64,000 bases of DNA, from the NCBI GenBank assembly GCA_948567375.1, contig OX419762.1, forward strand, positions 23,576,608 to 23,640,607. The letters are read 5' to 3'. The DNA is from Lunularia cruciata (taxonomy: Eukaryota; Streptophyta; Marchantiopsida; Lunulariales; Lunulariaceae). The position numbers were made by a program, and so were the translations under genes. Below are positions 31,364-44,305 of the stretch, in pieces. Each line of letters begins with the position of its first letter. Positions within the stretch are counted from its first letter, which is position 1. The notes beneath the pieces were generated by a model. It ran no database searches, was not told where the DNA came from, and saw only the letters and a list, made by a program, of their open reading frames with translations.

Positions 31364-32891
31364 ATCTCAACCTTCAAAATTTTGAGCTTTATTGCTGAGC
31401 ATTGCCTTTAACTTCTTCACCATTGCTCCTATTGCATCCAACTCCACACTCGGAACTGCCTTCTCCTTACTTCTCTCCACCTCCAATTCATTTTGATATA
31501 TCATCAACTCATCCCCAAATGCAACCTTCAATGCTTCCTTCTCATGTTTATATAGGACTAGTGATCCTCAGCTCTTCTCAGCAATCCTTGCAATCATTCC
31601 TCCTCCCGACTATGCTCAACTAATTCTTGTTGTCAAGCTTGGTCCTTCTCTACCATGCTCTTGCTCATACTCTCCAACTCTTGCTCCATTACTGCTGCAC
31701 TTGCCTGTGAATGTATAGCCTCCACTCATGCATCAGCAATTTCTCTTTTCATTATCTTGACCAATGCAATCTTCTCCTTCAATTCATCACTACACTTCAC
31801 CAAGTTCTCCTTCAAGGCATCCAAACTTTTACTCCAAAAGAATTGCTTCCGTGCAAATTTCTTTTGCTTCCTTCTCTCCTTGAGTTATCTTACTTCTCAA
31901 CTCCATAGTTTCTTCCCTTCATTTTGCTATGACTGCTAACTCATCCTGCACTTCCAAATGAGAACTCTTCATCTCTACTTTCTTTTGCTGCAAAAGCACC
32001 AACAACTGACAAACGATCTTTGATAGATACTTGACCCCCTCATATTTTCCCTTGCTGTCTGTTATGTCTTCATCCTTGATAGGTAGTTGTTTGATAGGTG
32101 TCTTACCCCAAAGACGCAATCTTTGTATCTTCAATGTTTCTCTATCCAAACTCTCCTCCTTGGCTGCAGCTTGCTTAGTCCAAAAATGGCTACTTAAGTA
32201 CTTCTCTTCCCCCTAGCTACCCTTGGATATACCAAGGCACCTTGTTCTTCTTTCTCATACTCAAGCTTGTCTATTAGCATTCCAGACATGACTTATCTCC
32301 TTCAACAATCCTTTCTCTTGATTGTTGAACTTCAGGCTCTCTTTACTACCACAACTTGACTCTTTGGTCTATAGTGTAAATTCTTCTTCTTCTCCCAAGG
32401 CTTCTCCCTTTGACTTGGTTTCTCCCTCTGATTCCTCTTCCAAAGTCAATTCCTTCACTTCTATCGGTGTGGGCTTCAGATTGGGTTTTTGTCACTTTTG
32501 AGGCTGCACCAACATAATTTATCCTTTGGGTCTACTTCTCTTCTTGGGCATGGGGATATCTACTGCCACTATCTTCTCCTTTCCATGCTTTAGATAGTAA
32601 TCATCACCTTCACAAACCTACTTGATATAATATTGTTCATCCTCATTGGCATCCTTTCATAGATAAGGGTGAAAGTGGGACTACATTTGTCCTCTCTCCT
32701 TCAAGCTTAGTAGATTCAATCCAAAGTAGAAGTGAGCCGCAAAGGGTACAAAGTAGTGGGGCTGCATATCCATTCTCCAACCAGTGATCATCTACCTAGT
32801 GTATTTGTGCAAACATTTCACCCTATCCACCGCTCTCTTGCAAACATTTGATGGAAGACCACTACTTGTTGCATTGTTACATAGGTGGTTT
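31364..32891 (-). pseudogene. G2 LTR ORF fragment, minus strand (M5)
   Basis: Minus-strand LTR ORF from a KTTYVTMQQ-like segment at 32891 through the conserved HYF...AHFYFGLNLL region, the acidic linker, and coiled coil (32149-31919: YEGVKYLSKIVCQLLVLLQQKKVEM) to 31364. Heavily broken. Bounded by a G1 LTR on each side. Confidence 0.7.
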
Positions 32892-32898
32892 TGTAACA

Positions 32899-34784
32899 TG
32901 TGACAACCCGGAAAATATCACTTTTGCGGTAATCGGGTAAGTAAAGTTTGTTCCCACAAAGATATGAGTCAGAAATGGTCAAATACAAAGTCAAAGTAAC
33001 AATTTAGTTCTTCTTGGTTGCATCTTTAATCTTTCAGGTAGAAACCACACCTAAAAGAGAGTAACAAGCACTGACTCACAGTCTTGTCACAAATTCACAC
33101 TCCTTAATCATAAATCCTTCAATTCTTTCCAAACAATCTTGATTGTGATGATTTAGGCTCTCCCAAAAACGGCACTTCACTGCAAAATGACTTTGCCTCA
33201 GAATTGTGTTCCATCCCTCCACTAAAGGCACAACTTCCTCGATCAAAATTGCTTCACATCAACTTTGCACTGCACTCATAAATGTAGAATACTACCAACA
33301 CTACAATTCCTCTCAGATCTGTCAAGGCATTGCTTCGATTGCACTTCACTCAAGATCAAACACACAAAATGAAGATCAAGGCTGTGGAATCCAACATCCA
33401 ACAAGTACACTGACTTGCACTTTGAAATTCTTCACACACTCACAAACATAGACACAAAGTTGATACTCAGAATCAAGCTCAAGCGACGAGCACTACTTCA
33501 CAGCACTTTGCTTTATCTATTCTCAGAAATAATGAGCATTGAACAACATGATACTGCAAATGCCACTCTTAAATAGTGAACAAATTGGCAGTTCTAACAA
33601 CTATACCGTTCTACAACAACTGTTGTAACCTGCAGATCCAAAATGACAATGCACCTCTTCAAATCTCAAAACTGTTACTAATCCGATCCGATGTCTACTT
33701 CTTCTTCGGCTTTCAAACCCAACTCCAAAGTAATCTTACGTCCTACTACTCTGTCCTCGGGTTTTAGATCATCTACTTCTTCTACCAAATCTAGCAATTC
33801 TCTTTCTTGATATGAAATTCCACTAGTGAGTAATCTATCTAACTTCTTATCTCTCGACCCACTATTCTCTAAAGTGTTAAATGTCAAATCCGAAGACACT
33901 TGCACTCTTATCTCTCTTATCTCGGGTTTAACTACTATCAATTCCTTTACTAATTTTGTTATGTCATCATCAAGAATTGTAATTGAAAGCATGAATACAC
34001 TATCTACACATCCAATTTATAACCCACTTTCCCCTAATCATTCATGTAATCGACTCGAAGACACTTACTGTCTGATCCTGCACTTTGGGTTTATTCACTA
34101 CTGCTACTTCTCCTTCACTTCATGTTTCATCTTCAATCAGAACTGAAATTGAAGTCATGTGTATCCTAACTATCTTCTTTCCCTACTCTAACTTCCTCTG
34201 ATCCCTCTGGCAAAACTCCCCAAGTCACCTTCACTACACTCCAAGGTCCGGCTACCTCTGATTTAGTCATCTTCATCTTGAGGCAAAGTCTCGTGACCCA
34301 AAGTCATGTAAACCCGAAGTCCGAAGTACGAAGTACAAAGTTACATTGACCCGAAGACACTCTGACCCGAAGTACATCTACTCCCAAAACTTTAAATGCT
34401 TGTAACTTCTTCTACAGACCTCCAAATTTTGGTGGCAACGGAAAGCCCTGAACAAGACGCTTGTAACGAAGTATAGCACGCTTGATTTGGACTTGTGGTC
34501 ATTGAGATATGGCCCCCGCAAGAATCCTGACCTGCCACTTCTATTTCTTCTTTGCGTTTGCCCTCCTTAATGTCTGATCCGAGTTTTTCACTCCTCTGAC
34601 ACAAAGTAAGCTTCTTCAGGTCTGATCCAAACCAAACCCTTCTTTCTCTTACACAAAATTGACTTCCTTGGGCCTGATCAAAACACAAGTTTGCACTCAT
34701 TTCTTCTCCATTTGGTTTCAATTTGGTTTCAGCAAGGCATTTTTTCTTCTAAACTCGTCCAAAATGAAAAATGTGGGTACCACA
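32899..34784 (-). mobile_element. G2 solo LTR, short type, TSD TAACA
   Basis: On the minus strand TGTGGTACCCACATTTTTC at 34784 to TTGTCACA at 32899, 1886 bp. The TSD TAACA is at 32894-32898 and 34785-34789. It inserted seven bases into a G1 LTR (TGTAACA remains at 32892-32898), splitting it. The ORF tail is visible at 33992-33678 (TLENSGSRDKKLDRLL...). An inverted acttcgggt-type repeat cluster is at about 34300-34375. Confidence 0.92.
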
Positions 34785-35194
34785 TAACATCCATTTGTGG
34801 ATGTGCGTGGTATTGCAATATTTAGTTTGGTATTACAAGTACTTGAGAGATATTATTTATGTAAAGATGAAGGATAGTTATAGCTTACTCATGATCAGCT
34901 AAAGTTAGTCATAGCTAAGATAGATGGGAAAAGGAAAAAATGAGTATCACTATTTTAGATTCTAGTTTGTTGACTTGGTATTATTCCTAGGTGTTTGGCT
35001 TTGAGGAAAGAGTTGAGAACTCTTGAACCCACAAGCCTTTTTGTTTTGGATTCTTCTATAGTCCAAGGATAGCCCATGTGAAGGAATTTTTGACTTAGTG
35101 GTTAGGTCAAGATAAGACCACATGCTTAGGAGAATATTCCCATGAGTATGGATATTCCTTTAGCTTTTTGACTTAATTTGACTGTATTTGGTAG
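34785..35194 (+). repeat. G1 LTR, 5' part, continuation of 32892-32898
   Basis: taacatccatttgtgg continues the TGTAACA stub left of the solo LTR. Collinear with G1 LTRs up to tttttgacttaatttgact at 35194, where it switches abruptly to G1 internal sequence. About 270 bases of LTR 3' end are missing. Confidence 0.8.
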
Positions 35195-35645
35195 TTTCAG
35201 TTATTAGAGTTCAAAATCTCATGACTTTCCAAGTCTTGAAGAATTCAAGCTATGACTTACTTCATGGGAAGCCATAGTTGAGAGCAGCAAGCAAAACTGA
35301 TTGATGGCACGAAGTGTACTTAAGGATTGGGCATCAAACCATAGAGTCCCAATTTCTATGACTTACACCACCAACACTTCATTTTTAGATACACCATTTT
35401 TTGATTATTGGGAATCAGATCCTAAAAAAGGAGCTTCAGGTGTGGACACAAGCATAGAAGAGGAGACTTCCATGGAAGAGGATGAATATGAATCTGATTT
35501 GGATGTGTTTCCCTTGTGTGCTATGGATTTTTCACCTAAGCCAGAGGTTTTGAAGGACCTAGATAAATCACCATTGACACTTGAGTAGATAGAGAGGAGG
35601 TTATCTACCCTCAAGTATGGTCCAAATATTACCAAGGAAGAGAAG
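35195..35645 (+). pseudogene. G1 protease/linker fragment
   Basis: Matches copy A at 5095-5553: QNLMTFQVLKNSSYDLLHGKP, then the acidic linker (frame 35301-35588, STEEDESES-like, YPLCAMDF-like, PEVLKDLDKSPLTLE) up to the start of RT. Same orientation as the preceding LTR piece, so one element with a large internal deletion. Confidence 0.78.
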
Positions 35646-36053
35646 GCTTCCTCTTTGAAATCTCAATTTTATAGTCCTTTGCTGATTGGTCATTCTTCAA
35701 TCCCTTCTCCATGTTACTCACCAATTTTGTGAGTTTGTTTCCTATCACATTCAAGAACATCTTGGTCATGAGGTAGTCACTTTCTTCTCACATACTTTCT
35801 TGATTGGTGGAACCCAAGGACAGGTTGTTACATGTTCTTTAGATCAAGAGGCGCCTCCCTATACAAAGTCCTCTATCATTATCTTTGTACTTCCTTTCAT
35901 TCAACTTGAGTCCTTATGACTTTGACCCAAGGTCAACTTTGGGTTTACCCAAAAACATGTGATTACTCTATTTCTTCCCCGTTTAGCCCTCCTTTGGCTT
36001 TACCAATGCACTTCTTCTTTAAAACTTGAAAAAACAAAAAAGTGGGTTTCACA
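35646..36053 (-). repeat. G2 LTR 5' leader fragment, minus strand (M6)
   Basis: On the minus strand begins at 36053 with GTGAAACCCACTTTTTTG, a decayed TGTGGTACCCACATTTTTTG, and runs through leader-like sequence to 35646. No ORF recognised. Both junctions abut unrelated family pieces. Confidence 0.55.
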
Positions 36054-37077
36054 CTCTAGAGATCCAATACAAAGGATTATAGTTAGCACAATGATAGCCA
36101 TGTTTAAAATAGAGTAAACCACCTATGTGACAATGCATCATGCTATGTTTTTCCACTAGATGTTTGTTGGAGAGGCTATGAATTGGGCAAAGTGTTTGCA
36201 CCAACAAGTAGGTCATATGATTAACATTTGGAGAATGGACCTGCCATCCCATTATTTCATACCTTTTGGAGCACATTTCTACTTTGGCCTAAACCTATTT
36301 AGCTTGGAGGAGAGAGGAAGGATAGTATCACACTTTCACTCTAATTTATGACAAATAGCAAATGTGGATGAGCAATATTACATAAGGTGAGTCCGTGAAG
36401 GCATTGACCACTACATCAAGATTGAGAAGGAGAAGATAGTGTTGGTGGAAATCCCAAGGCCAAGAAAGAGAAGTAGACCCAAACAAATAATATTGCCAAT
36501 GCAACCATAGAAGATGAGGAGGCTGAATCTAAAGCCAAAGATGGAAGTAGTGAAGAATCAATCTTAGAGGAAGAATTGAAAGTAGAAGCCAGGTTAAAGT
36601 GTGAAGACTTGGGAGACAAATAAGAGTTCATCCTATAGAATAAGAAGTCCAGCAGTGAGACTAATAGAGAACCCAAAGTTTAGCAATTGGTGGACAAAGT
36701 AGTGAGAGAAGATGAGGAGGTCCATGAGGAGATGATTGACTACATGGAAGGAGGAGATCAGCCTTGTCTAGAGTTACCTATAGTAGAGTTGAAGGAAGAA
36801 TGAGCAAAAGAGCCTACCTTGGTGTTTCCAAGGGCATCAAGATCAAAAAGGAGTGTGCAAGTTGTAAGTGTAGGTCCAAGCAAAGCCAAAGAGGAGGGAA
36901 AAAGCTTGGAAGGAGTGACATTGAAAGTATAAAGATCACAACTTTGGGGTAAAGCACCAGCAAAAGAAGTGTCGACCAAACACAAAAACCAAGAAGATGA
37001 TGGAGGATGATACATGAGAGTCAAATATCATTTGTTCTTTTTTGTTGCAACTATAGAAGAGGAAGGAAGAGTTAAGT
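36054..37077 (+). pseudogene. G2 LTR ORF, plus strand, first part (P9)
   Basis: TTYVTMHHAMFFH, MNWAKCLHQQVGHM, HYFIPFGAHFYFGLNLFSLEE, RIVSHFHSNL, then a basic and acidic linker to 37077. Interrupted at 37078 by a short G2 LTR with TSD TAAGT, and continues at 42522. Several stops. Confidence 0.75.
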
Positions 37078-37825
37078 TGTGGTACCAACATTTTTTGGTT
37101 TTGATGTGTTTTGAAGAAGAAATGTACAATCAAGGTGGAATTGAACTCGAATGGAGACAAAAGAAGAAGAATTGAGTCTTTGGGTCAAACCTAAAGAAGC
37201 TTACTTCATGTCAGAGGAAAAAGGACTTGGATTGGATCAAACCCAAAGAAGCTTAATTTGTGTTAGAGGAAGAGGATGAAGGAGGTCAGATGCCGAAAGA
37301 GGGTACTTTGTATCGGAATGAAGGTTGCAGGTCAGGATTACTATGGGGGTCATATCTCAATGACCACATGTCCAAATCATACGTGATGTATTTTGTTGGA
37401 AGCATCTCTTTCAAGGCTTTCCATTGCCATCAAAGTGTTGAGTTTGGAGGTATGTAGCAAAAGTAAAAAGCATTTGAAGTTTTTGTAGTAGACGTATAGA
37501 GTAGTCGAGTGACTTTGGGTTGAGGTTCTTTGGGCCATAGTATTTAGGGTCTATAGGACTTTGGACTTATATGACTTCGGGTTTACACGACTTTGGGCCA
37601 AGAGACTTCACCTTAGGACAAAGGTGACCCAATCCAAGGTAGTCAAACATCAGATGTAGAAGTCTTGGGGTCAAACATCAGAAGCATCTAAAATAGTTAG
37701 GATAGGGAAAGAAGAGATAGTTAGGATACCCATGACTTTAATTTTGGTTTAGATTGAAAATAGGATAGAAATTGAAGGAGAAGTAGTAGTAGTGAATAAA
37801 CACAAAGTGCAGGATCAGATAGTAA

Positions 37826-38032
37826 GTGTCTTCAAGTCAGTTATTTGAGACATTAGAGAGTAGTGTGTTGCAAGATAAGGAAGTAGATAGATTATCTATG
37901 AATTCAATTGCAGATCAGAGTGAAGAAGTAGTAGAAATGGAGAAGGATTTAGTGATATTTGGTAGACCCACAGACAAAGAAGTTTGTGAAGGAACCTCGG
38001 GTTCAGTAGAAGTAGACATTGGATTGGAGTAG
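37826..38032 (+). pseudogene. G2 LTR ORF C-terminal tail in P2
   Basis: LFETLESSVLQDKEVDRLSM ... VDIGLE, equivalent to the last ~68 residues of the E1 LTR ORF. Retained in short-type LTRs although the rest of the ORF is gone. Confidence 0.6.
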
Positions 38033-38180
38033 TAATAAATTCAAGATTTTGAAGGGCAGATATGAAGAGGTGCATTGTCATTTTAGATCTGCAGGTTGGT
38101 AAAGTTGTTAGGAAGTAGTTTAGGAAGATAGATAACTGCATAAGAGCTCTATCTATTTAAAGGGGGCATTTGAAATATGT

Positions 38181-40030
38181 TGTCATACCCACATTTTTCA
38201 TTTTGGACGAGTTTTGAGGAAGAAGTGTCTTGCTGAAACCAAATTGAAACCAAATGGAGAAGAAATGAAAAGAAACTTGTGTTTTGATCAGGCTTGAAGA
38301 AATCAACTTTGATTGGAAAAAGAAGGAATTGAATTGGATCAAGACCCAAAGAAGTTTACTTTGTGTTAGAGGAAAAGGAAGAAGGAGGTCAAACGCTGAA
38401 GGAGGGTTTCTTTGCATCAAAATGAAGGTTACAAGTCAAGAATACTGCAGGGGCCATATCTCAATGACTACAAGTCCAGATCAAGCGTGCTATATCTAGT
38501 TGGAAGCGTCTTGTTTAGGGCTTTTTGTTGCCACAAAAATTGTATAGTTTGGAGATTTGTAGCAAAAGTTACAAGCATTTTACGTTTTGGGTTGATGTCT
38601 TTGGGTCTATACAACTTCAGACTTCGGACTTTGGGTTTATAGGACTTTGGGTCTAAAGGCTTTGCCTCAAGACAAATGTGATTCAATCCAAAGTAGTCAG
38701 ACATTGGATATAGGAGTCTTCAGGTCAGATATTTGAAGCGTCTAAAATAGTTAGGATAGGGAAAGAGGATATTTAAGATACCCATGACTTCAATTTCAAT
38801 TATGATTGAAGATATGATAGAATTGGAGAGAAATAGTAGTAGTGAATAAACCCAAAGTGCAAGTTCATACAATAAGTGTCTTTGGGTCAATTACATGAGA
38901 GATTATGGGAAAGTGGGTTACAAATTGAAGGCGTAGATAGTATACCCATGCTTTCAATTACAATTCTTGATGAGGATCTAATAGAATTAGTAAAAGAATT
39001 GATAGTAGCAAAGTCCAATGTTGTGGAAGTAGGAATTCAGGTGTCATTGGACTTATCATTAGAGACATTAGAGAAGAGTGGGTTGGGAGATAAAGAAGTA
39101 GATGGATTACCCATGACCTCGATTATAGTTCCTAGTGAAGAAGTAGTAGAAACAGTGAAGGACTTAGTAGAATCAAATATACCCGAAGAAGGAGAAGTGG
39201 TGGGAATATCATTGGGATTGAATGCCAATGAAGAGGTTGACATTAGATTGGAGTAGAAATAGATATGAAGAGGTGGTTTGTCATTTTGGATCTGTAGGTT
39301 AGAAGAGTTGTTATAGAACAGTATAGTTGTTAGTATTATTGTTTGCTTCACTATTAAAAGGTGGCATTCAAGTCATATGTCGTTCAATATTCATATTTTT
39401 GAAGATAGATAAAGCAAAGTGTTGATTTAAATGCTCGTTGTTTGAGCTTAATTCCAAGTATCAATTTTGTATTTGTGTTTGTAAAAGTGTGAAGAATTTC
39501 AAAGTGCAAGTCAATGTGCTTGTTGGATGTTGGATTCCGTAGCCTTGATCTTCATTTTGTGTGTTTGATCCTAAGTGAAGTGCAATCGGAGCAATGCCTT
39601 GACAAATCTAAGAGGAATTGTAGTGTTGATAGTATTATGTATTTGTGAGTGCAACGCAAAGTTGATGTGAAGCAATTTTGATCGAGGAAGTTGTGCCTTC
39701 ACTAGAGGGGTAGAACACATTTTTGAGGCAAAGTCATTTTGCAGTGAAGTGCCATCTTCAGGAGAATCTGAATCATCACAATCAAGATTTGTTTGGACAT
39801 AATTTACTATGTTGTGATTATGGGTGTCTGAATTTGTGACAAGTTGTCAAGATTGTGAGCTTGTTACTCTCTTTTGGGTGTAGTTGCTACTTGAGAGACT
39901 AAAGACACAACCAAGAAGAACTACATGTTACTATTTGACTTTGTATTTGGACATTTTTGACCAGTATCTCTACAAGAACAAACTTTACTTACCCAATTAC
40001 CGCAAAAGTGATATTTGCTGGGTTGCCATA
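38181..40030 (+). mobile_element. G2 solo LTR P3, short type, TSD TATGT
   Basis: Starts TGTCATACCCACATTTTTC and ends GGGTTGCCATA (decayed TTGTCACA). The TSD TATGT is at 38176-38180 and 40031-40035. 1850 bp. It carries an ORF tail at 38876-39256, with SLETLEKSGLGDKEVDGLPM and a VDIRLE end. Nested in P2 just after its TATTTAAA box. Confidence 0.9.
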
Positions 40031-40080
40031 TATGTTGTTGTTCAATGCTTATAATTTTGAGGATAGATAAAGTGAACTGT

Positions 40081-41944
40081 TGTGATAACCTGGCAAATAT
40101 CACTTTTGTGGTAATTGGGTAAGGAAAGTTCATTCTTGTAGAGATACAATTCAGAATTGGTCAAATACAAAGACAAATGGTAACAAGCAATTCTTCTTGG
40201 TTGTGTCTATAGTCTCTCAAGTAGAAACTACATCCAAAAGAGAGTAACAAACACAAACTTGTAGTCTCGTCACACAAAATTGTCACACTTAATCACAGCT
40301 TCATCAAATCATTCCAAACAATCTTGATTGTGATGATTCAATCTCTTCCAAAAATGGCATTTCACTACAAAATGACTTTGCCTCAAAATTGTGTTCCACC
40401 CCTCCATTGAATGCACAACTTCCTTGATCAGAAATTGCTTCACTTCAAAATTGCAAAAGCAAAATACTACCAACACTACAATTCCTTTCAGATCTGTCAA
40501 GGCATTGCTCCGATTGCACTTCACTTAGGATCAAACACATAGAATGAAGATCAAGGTTACAAAATCCATTATCCAACAAACACACTGACTTGCACTTCAA
40601 AATTCTCCACACACTCACAATTGCAAAAACACAAAGTTGATACTCTGAATCAAGCTCAAGCAACAAGCACTAAAATCAGCACTTCACTTTACCTTTTCTC
40701 AAAAATTATGAATACTAAACAACATAACACTACAAATGCATGCTTTAAATAGTAGAGTAATTGACAATTACTAACAACTATACCATTCTACAACAACTCT
40801 ATAAACCTACAAATCCAAAATGACAATGCACCTCTTCATATCCGTCTCTTCATATCTCAATCTGTTTCTACTTTGATCCAATGTCTACTTCTTCTTTGGC
40901 TTCCAAACCCAATGATATTCCTATTACTTCTCCTTCTTTGGGTCTATCTTCAACTACCACATCCTTCACTTTTTCTACTACTTCTTCTCTATGAACTACA
41001 ATTAAGGTTAGGGGTAACCTTTCTAACTCTTTATCTTTTGACTCTCTCTTCTCTAAAGTGTAAAGTGTCAAATCCAAAGACACTTGCACTCCTACTTCTC
41101 TTACTTTGGGTCTAACTACTATCAATTTCTTTGCTAATTCTACTATATACTCATCAAGAATTGTAATTGAAAGCATGGGTACTCTATTTATGCCTTCAAT
41201 TTGTAACCCACTTTCCCTTAATTGTCATGTTACTAAAGACACTTACAGTCTAATCTTACACTTTGGATTCATTCACTACTACTATTTTTCTTCTAATTCT
41301 ATTCTATCTTCAATCAGAACTGAAATTGAAGTCATGGGTATCCTAAATATCTTCTTTCTCTACTCTAACTTCCTTTGTTGCCTTTGGCAAGACCCTTGAA
41401 GTCACCTTCACTGCACTCCAAAGTCCGACTCAATCAGATCTGGTCACTTTCATCCTAAGGCAAACAAGCTTCTAACCCAAAGTCGTAGAAACCCAAAGAA
41501 CATAGACCCGAAGTATTGTGAACCCAAAGACACTAACCTGAAGATACTCAACTACTTTATACATCTACTCCCAAAACTTCAAATGCTTGTTACTTCTGCT
41601 ACATACCTTCAAACTTTATGACTTTGGTGGCAATGGAAAGCCTTGAATGAGACACTTCCAACAAGACATAGCACGCACGATTTTGACATATCTACAATGA
41701 GATACAACACACACAAGAATCCTGACCTGCAACTTCCATTCCTCCTTTGGGTCTGTCCTCCTTTAGGTCTACCCTCCTTCGGGTCTACACTCCGAGTCCT
41801 TCTTCCTCTAACATAAAGTAGACTTCTTTGAGTCAAATCAAAATACAGGCTTCTCATTGTTTCTTATCTATTTGGGTTCAATTTGGTTTCAATAATGCAC
41901 TTCTTCTTTAAAACTCATCCAAAATGAAAAATGTGTGTACTACA
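40081..41944 (-). mobile_element. G2 solo LTR M3, short type, minus strand
   Basis: On the minus strand starts TGTAGTACACACATTTTTC at 41944 and ends TTATCACA at 40081 (1864 bp). Nested in P2 within its aaagtg...ctgtgaag segment. Flanking 5-mers actgt and agtgc match at only three of five positions, so the TSD is decayed. ORF tail at 41176-40868 (TLYTLEKRESKDKELERLPL ... VDIGSK). Confidence 0.85.
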
Positions 41945-42521
41945 AGTGCTGTGAAGCAATGCTTGTTGCTTGAGCTTAATTCTAAGTATCAACTCTATTG
42001 TTGCATTTATGAATGTTGAGAGAATTTTGAAGTGCAAGTTAGTGTGCTTGTTGGATGTTGGATTCTACAGCCTTGACCTTTCATTCTGTGTATTTGATCT
42101 TGAATGAAGTGCAACCGAAGCAATGCCTTGACAGATCCGTACAATGTTGAGTTGATGTGAAGCAATTTTGATTAAGGAAGTTGTGCTTGCAGTGGAAGGG
42201 TGGAACACAATTCTGAGGCAAAGTCATTTTACAATGAAGTAACTATTTTTGAGAGAAACTGAATCATCACAATCAAGATTGTTTAGAAAGATTAGATGGA
42301 TTTGTGATTAGGAGTGTTAATTTATAACAAGACTTCATGTCAGCACTTGTTACTCTCTTCAAGGTGTGGTTTCTACTTGAGAGACTAAAGAAAAAATTAA
42401 GAAGAACCACATTTATGACATTTGACTTTGTATTTGGAAATTTTGACCAATATCTCTAAGGAAACAAACTTTACTTACCTGATTACTACAAAAGTGATAT
42501 TTGTTGGGTTGTCACATAAGT

Positions 42522-44305
42522 AGAGAGATCTTGAAGTGAAGGATGAGGAGGATGCTAAGCCGAGGAGAGAAAGAAGCCAAAGAACTTTGGGTTGATATTG
42601 TTCTTTGGAGGAAGAACTTTGATAACTTGAAGGACAGTCATGTGAAGCATGGCAAAGAACTCAAACAATGAGCTGCAAAATTGAAGGAGAAAAAGGCAAT
42701 TTTTGAGAAATTGAAGGAGGAATTTGGCAATGCATACTTGGAGATGGCACATTTGAGGCAATGGCAATAGTGATAGAGTATGAATTGGAGAGCTTGAGGA
42801 AGAGTGCTACAAAGAAAGATCAGGCATGGCAATGCGAGTTGATGAGCAGATATTTGGAGGAAGAAAGATTGCAAGGCCTAGTAAGAAGTATTGAAGGCCA
42901 AATTGCTCAACATGCAAAGGAGAAGAAGATGCTAACAATCAAGTACAAAGTCAAATTGAAAATGTATTGGGAAAAATTGAAGGTGGAGCAAACTTGAGGG
43001 TATACCTTGGAGAGATCATCAAGAGAATGAAGGTAATGTTGAAACCAAATTGGAAGTTAAGTTGGAGGAATCAAGAATACATGAATTGAAGTTGCTTGTG
43101 TAGGAAAAAAGGAAGCACAAAGTGAAGACATGGATCTAAATAAGTTGTTAATCTACTTGAGAAATTGAGTAGATAAGAAGATGTTAGAAGTGGAAGATAG
43201 TGTGAGCCTTAGATCATATTTAGTGCAATCCAAATAAGATAAACTTCATGAGAGAAGAAATTAAGTGTGCAATAGTAGAAGTAGGAGGACACATGTCTTT
43301 GGGTGAGTTACTTAAGACTTTAGGAGTAGTCAAACTAGAGAAGGAGAAGGTAGGGAGCATAACTATAACTTCAATTTGAGTTCAAGCTGAAGATAGGATA
43401 GAAGTAGAAGATGAAATCATAGTTATAGATAAACCTAAAGAAGTAGAAGTGCTTGAAGGAACATTGGGTTTAGAATTCAAAGTCAAAGTAGGCATTGAAT
43501 TGAATTTAGTAACAAATTTGAGATTTGAAGAGGCATATATGAAGAGATGGATTGTGATTTTGGATCAGTAGGTTAGTAAAGTTGTTGTTAAGGAACTGTA
43601 TATTGTTGGATAACTATCTAGTGCTCTACCTACTTAAAGGAAGCATTTGTAGTATGTTGTTACTCAATATACATATTTTCAAAAGTTGAGTAAAGCAAAG
43701 TATTTTAACTGAGTGCTCGTCATTTCAGCTTAATTATGAGTATCAATCTTGTATGTGTGTGTTTATGATTGTGTGGAGAAATTTGAAGTGCCAATCTGAG
43801 TGTGTTAGATGTTGGATTCTATAGCTCTGGTTTTTATTCTATGTGTTTTATCTTCAATAGATAGCAATTAAAGCAATGCCTTGACAAATTTGTGAGGAAT
43901 TGTAGTGTTCGTAGTATTCTACATTGGATTGATGCAGAGCAATTTTGATTGAGGAAGTTGTGCTTTCAATGGAGGGGTCAAATAAAATTTCAAGATGAAG
44001 TCATTTCATGGTTAAGGAGCCTTCTTGAGGAGGAACTGAATCATGACAATCAAGATTGTTTTGGAAAGATCTTGAAGTATTGTGATTTATGAGTGACATT
44101 TATTATGATGAGATTGCAATTTAGTGCTTATTACTCTCTTTTGAGCGCAGTTTCTACTCAAGATATTAAAGATGAAATCAAGACAAACTATTTGTGATTT
44201 TTTACTTTGTATTTGACTTTTTCTAAATAATATCTCTATGGGAACAAACTATTATGCGTTGATACTTGCTATTATTGCAAAAGTGATACTTGCTAGGTTG
44301 TCACA
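42522..44305 (+). repeat. G2 LTR P9, continuation, with coiled coil and 3' end
   Basis: Resumes the P9 LTR after P2. Coiled-coil remnants at 42522-43010 (frame 42761-42997: YELESLRKSATKKDQAWQCE, EEERLQGLVRSIE), a C-terminal coil to about 43500, a TATA-like acctacttaaagg near 43630, and the end GCTAGGTTGTCACA at 44305. No matching TSD is visible because the left end of P9 is lost. Confidence 0.78.

Larger units (their letters stand above)
37078..42516 (+). mobile_element. G2 short LTR P2, split by two further LTRs, TSD TAAGT
   Basis: Starts TGTGGTACCAACATTTTTTGG and ends GGGTTGTCACA; the TSD TAAGT is at 37073-37077 and 42517-42521. Own sequence is 37078-38180, 40036-40080 and 41945-42516 (about 1.7 kb). 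The rest is two nested LTRs (38181-40030 plus, 40081-41944 minus). It splits the LTR ORF of P9. Confidence 0.9.

Noticed and set aside
30662-31368. Target-site duplication for the G1 solo LTR at 30667
   Set aside because: Flanking 5-mers ctgac and atctc do not match, and the right flank is a different family and strand, so a clean insertion cannot be claimed.
40076-41949. Target-site duplication for LTR M3
   Set aside because: actgt and agtgc agree at only three positions; not enough to claim.
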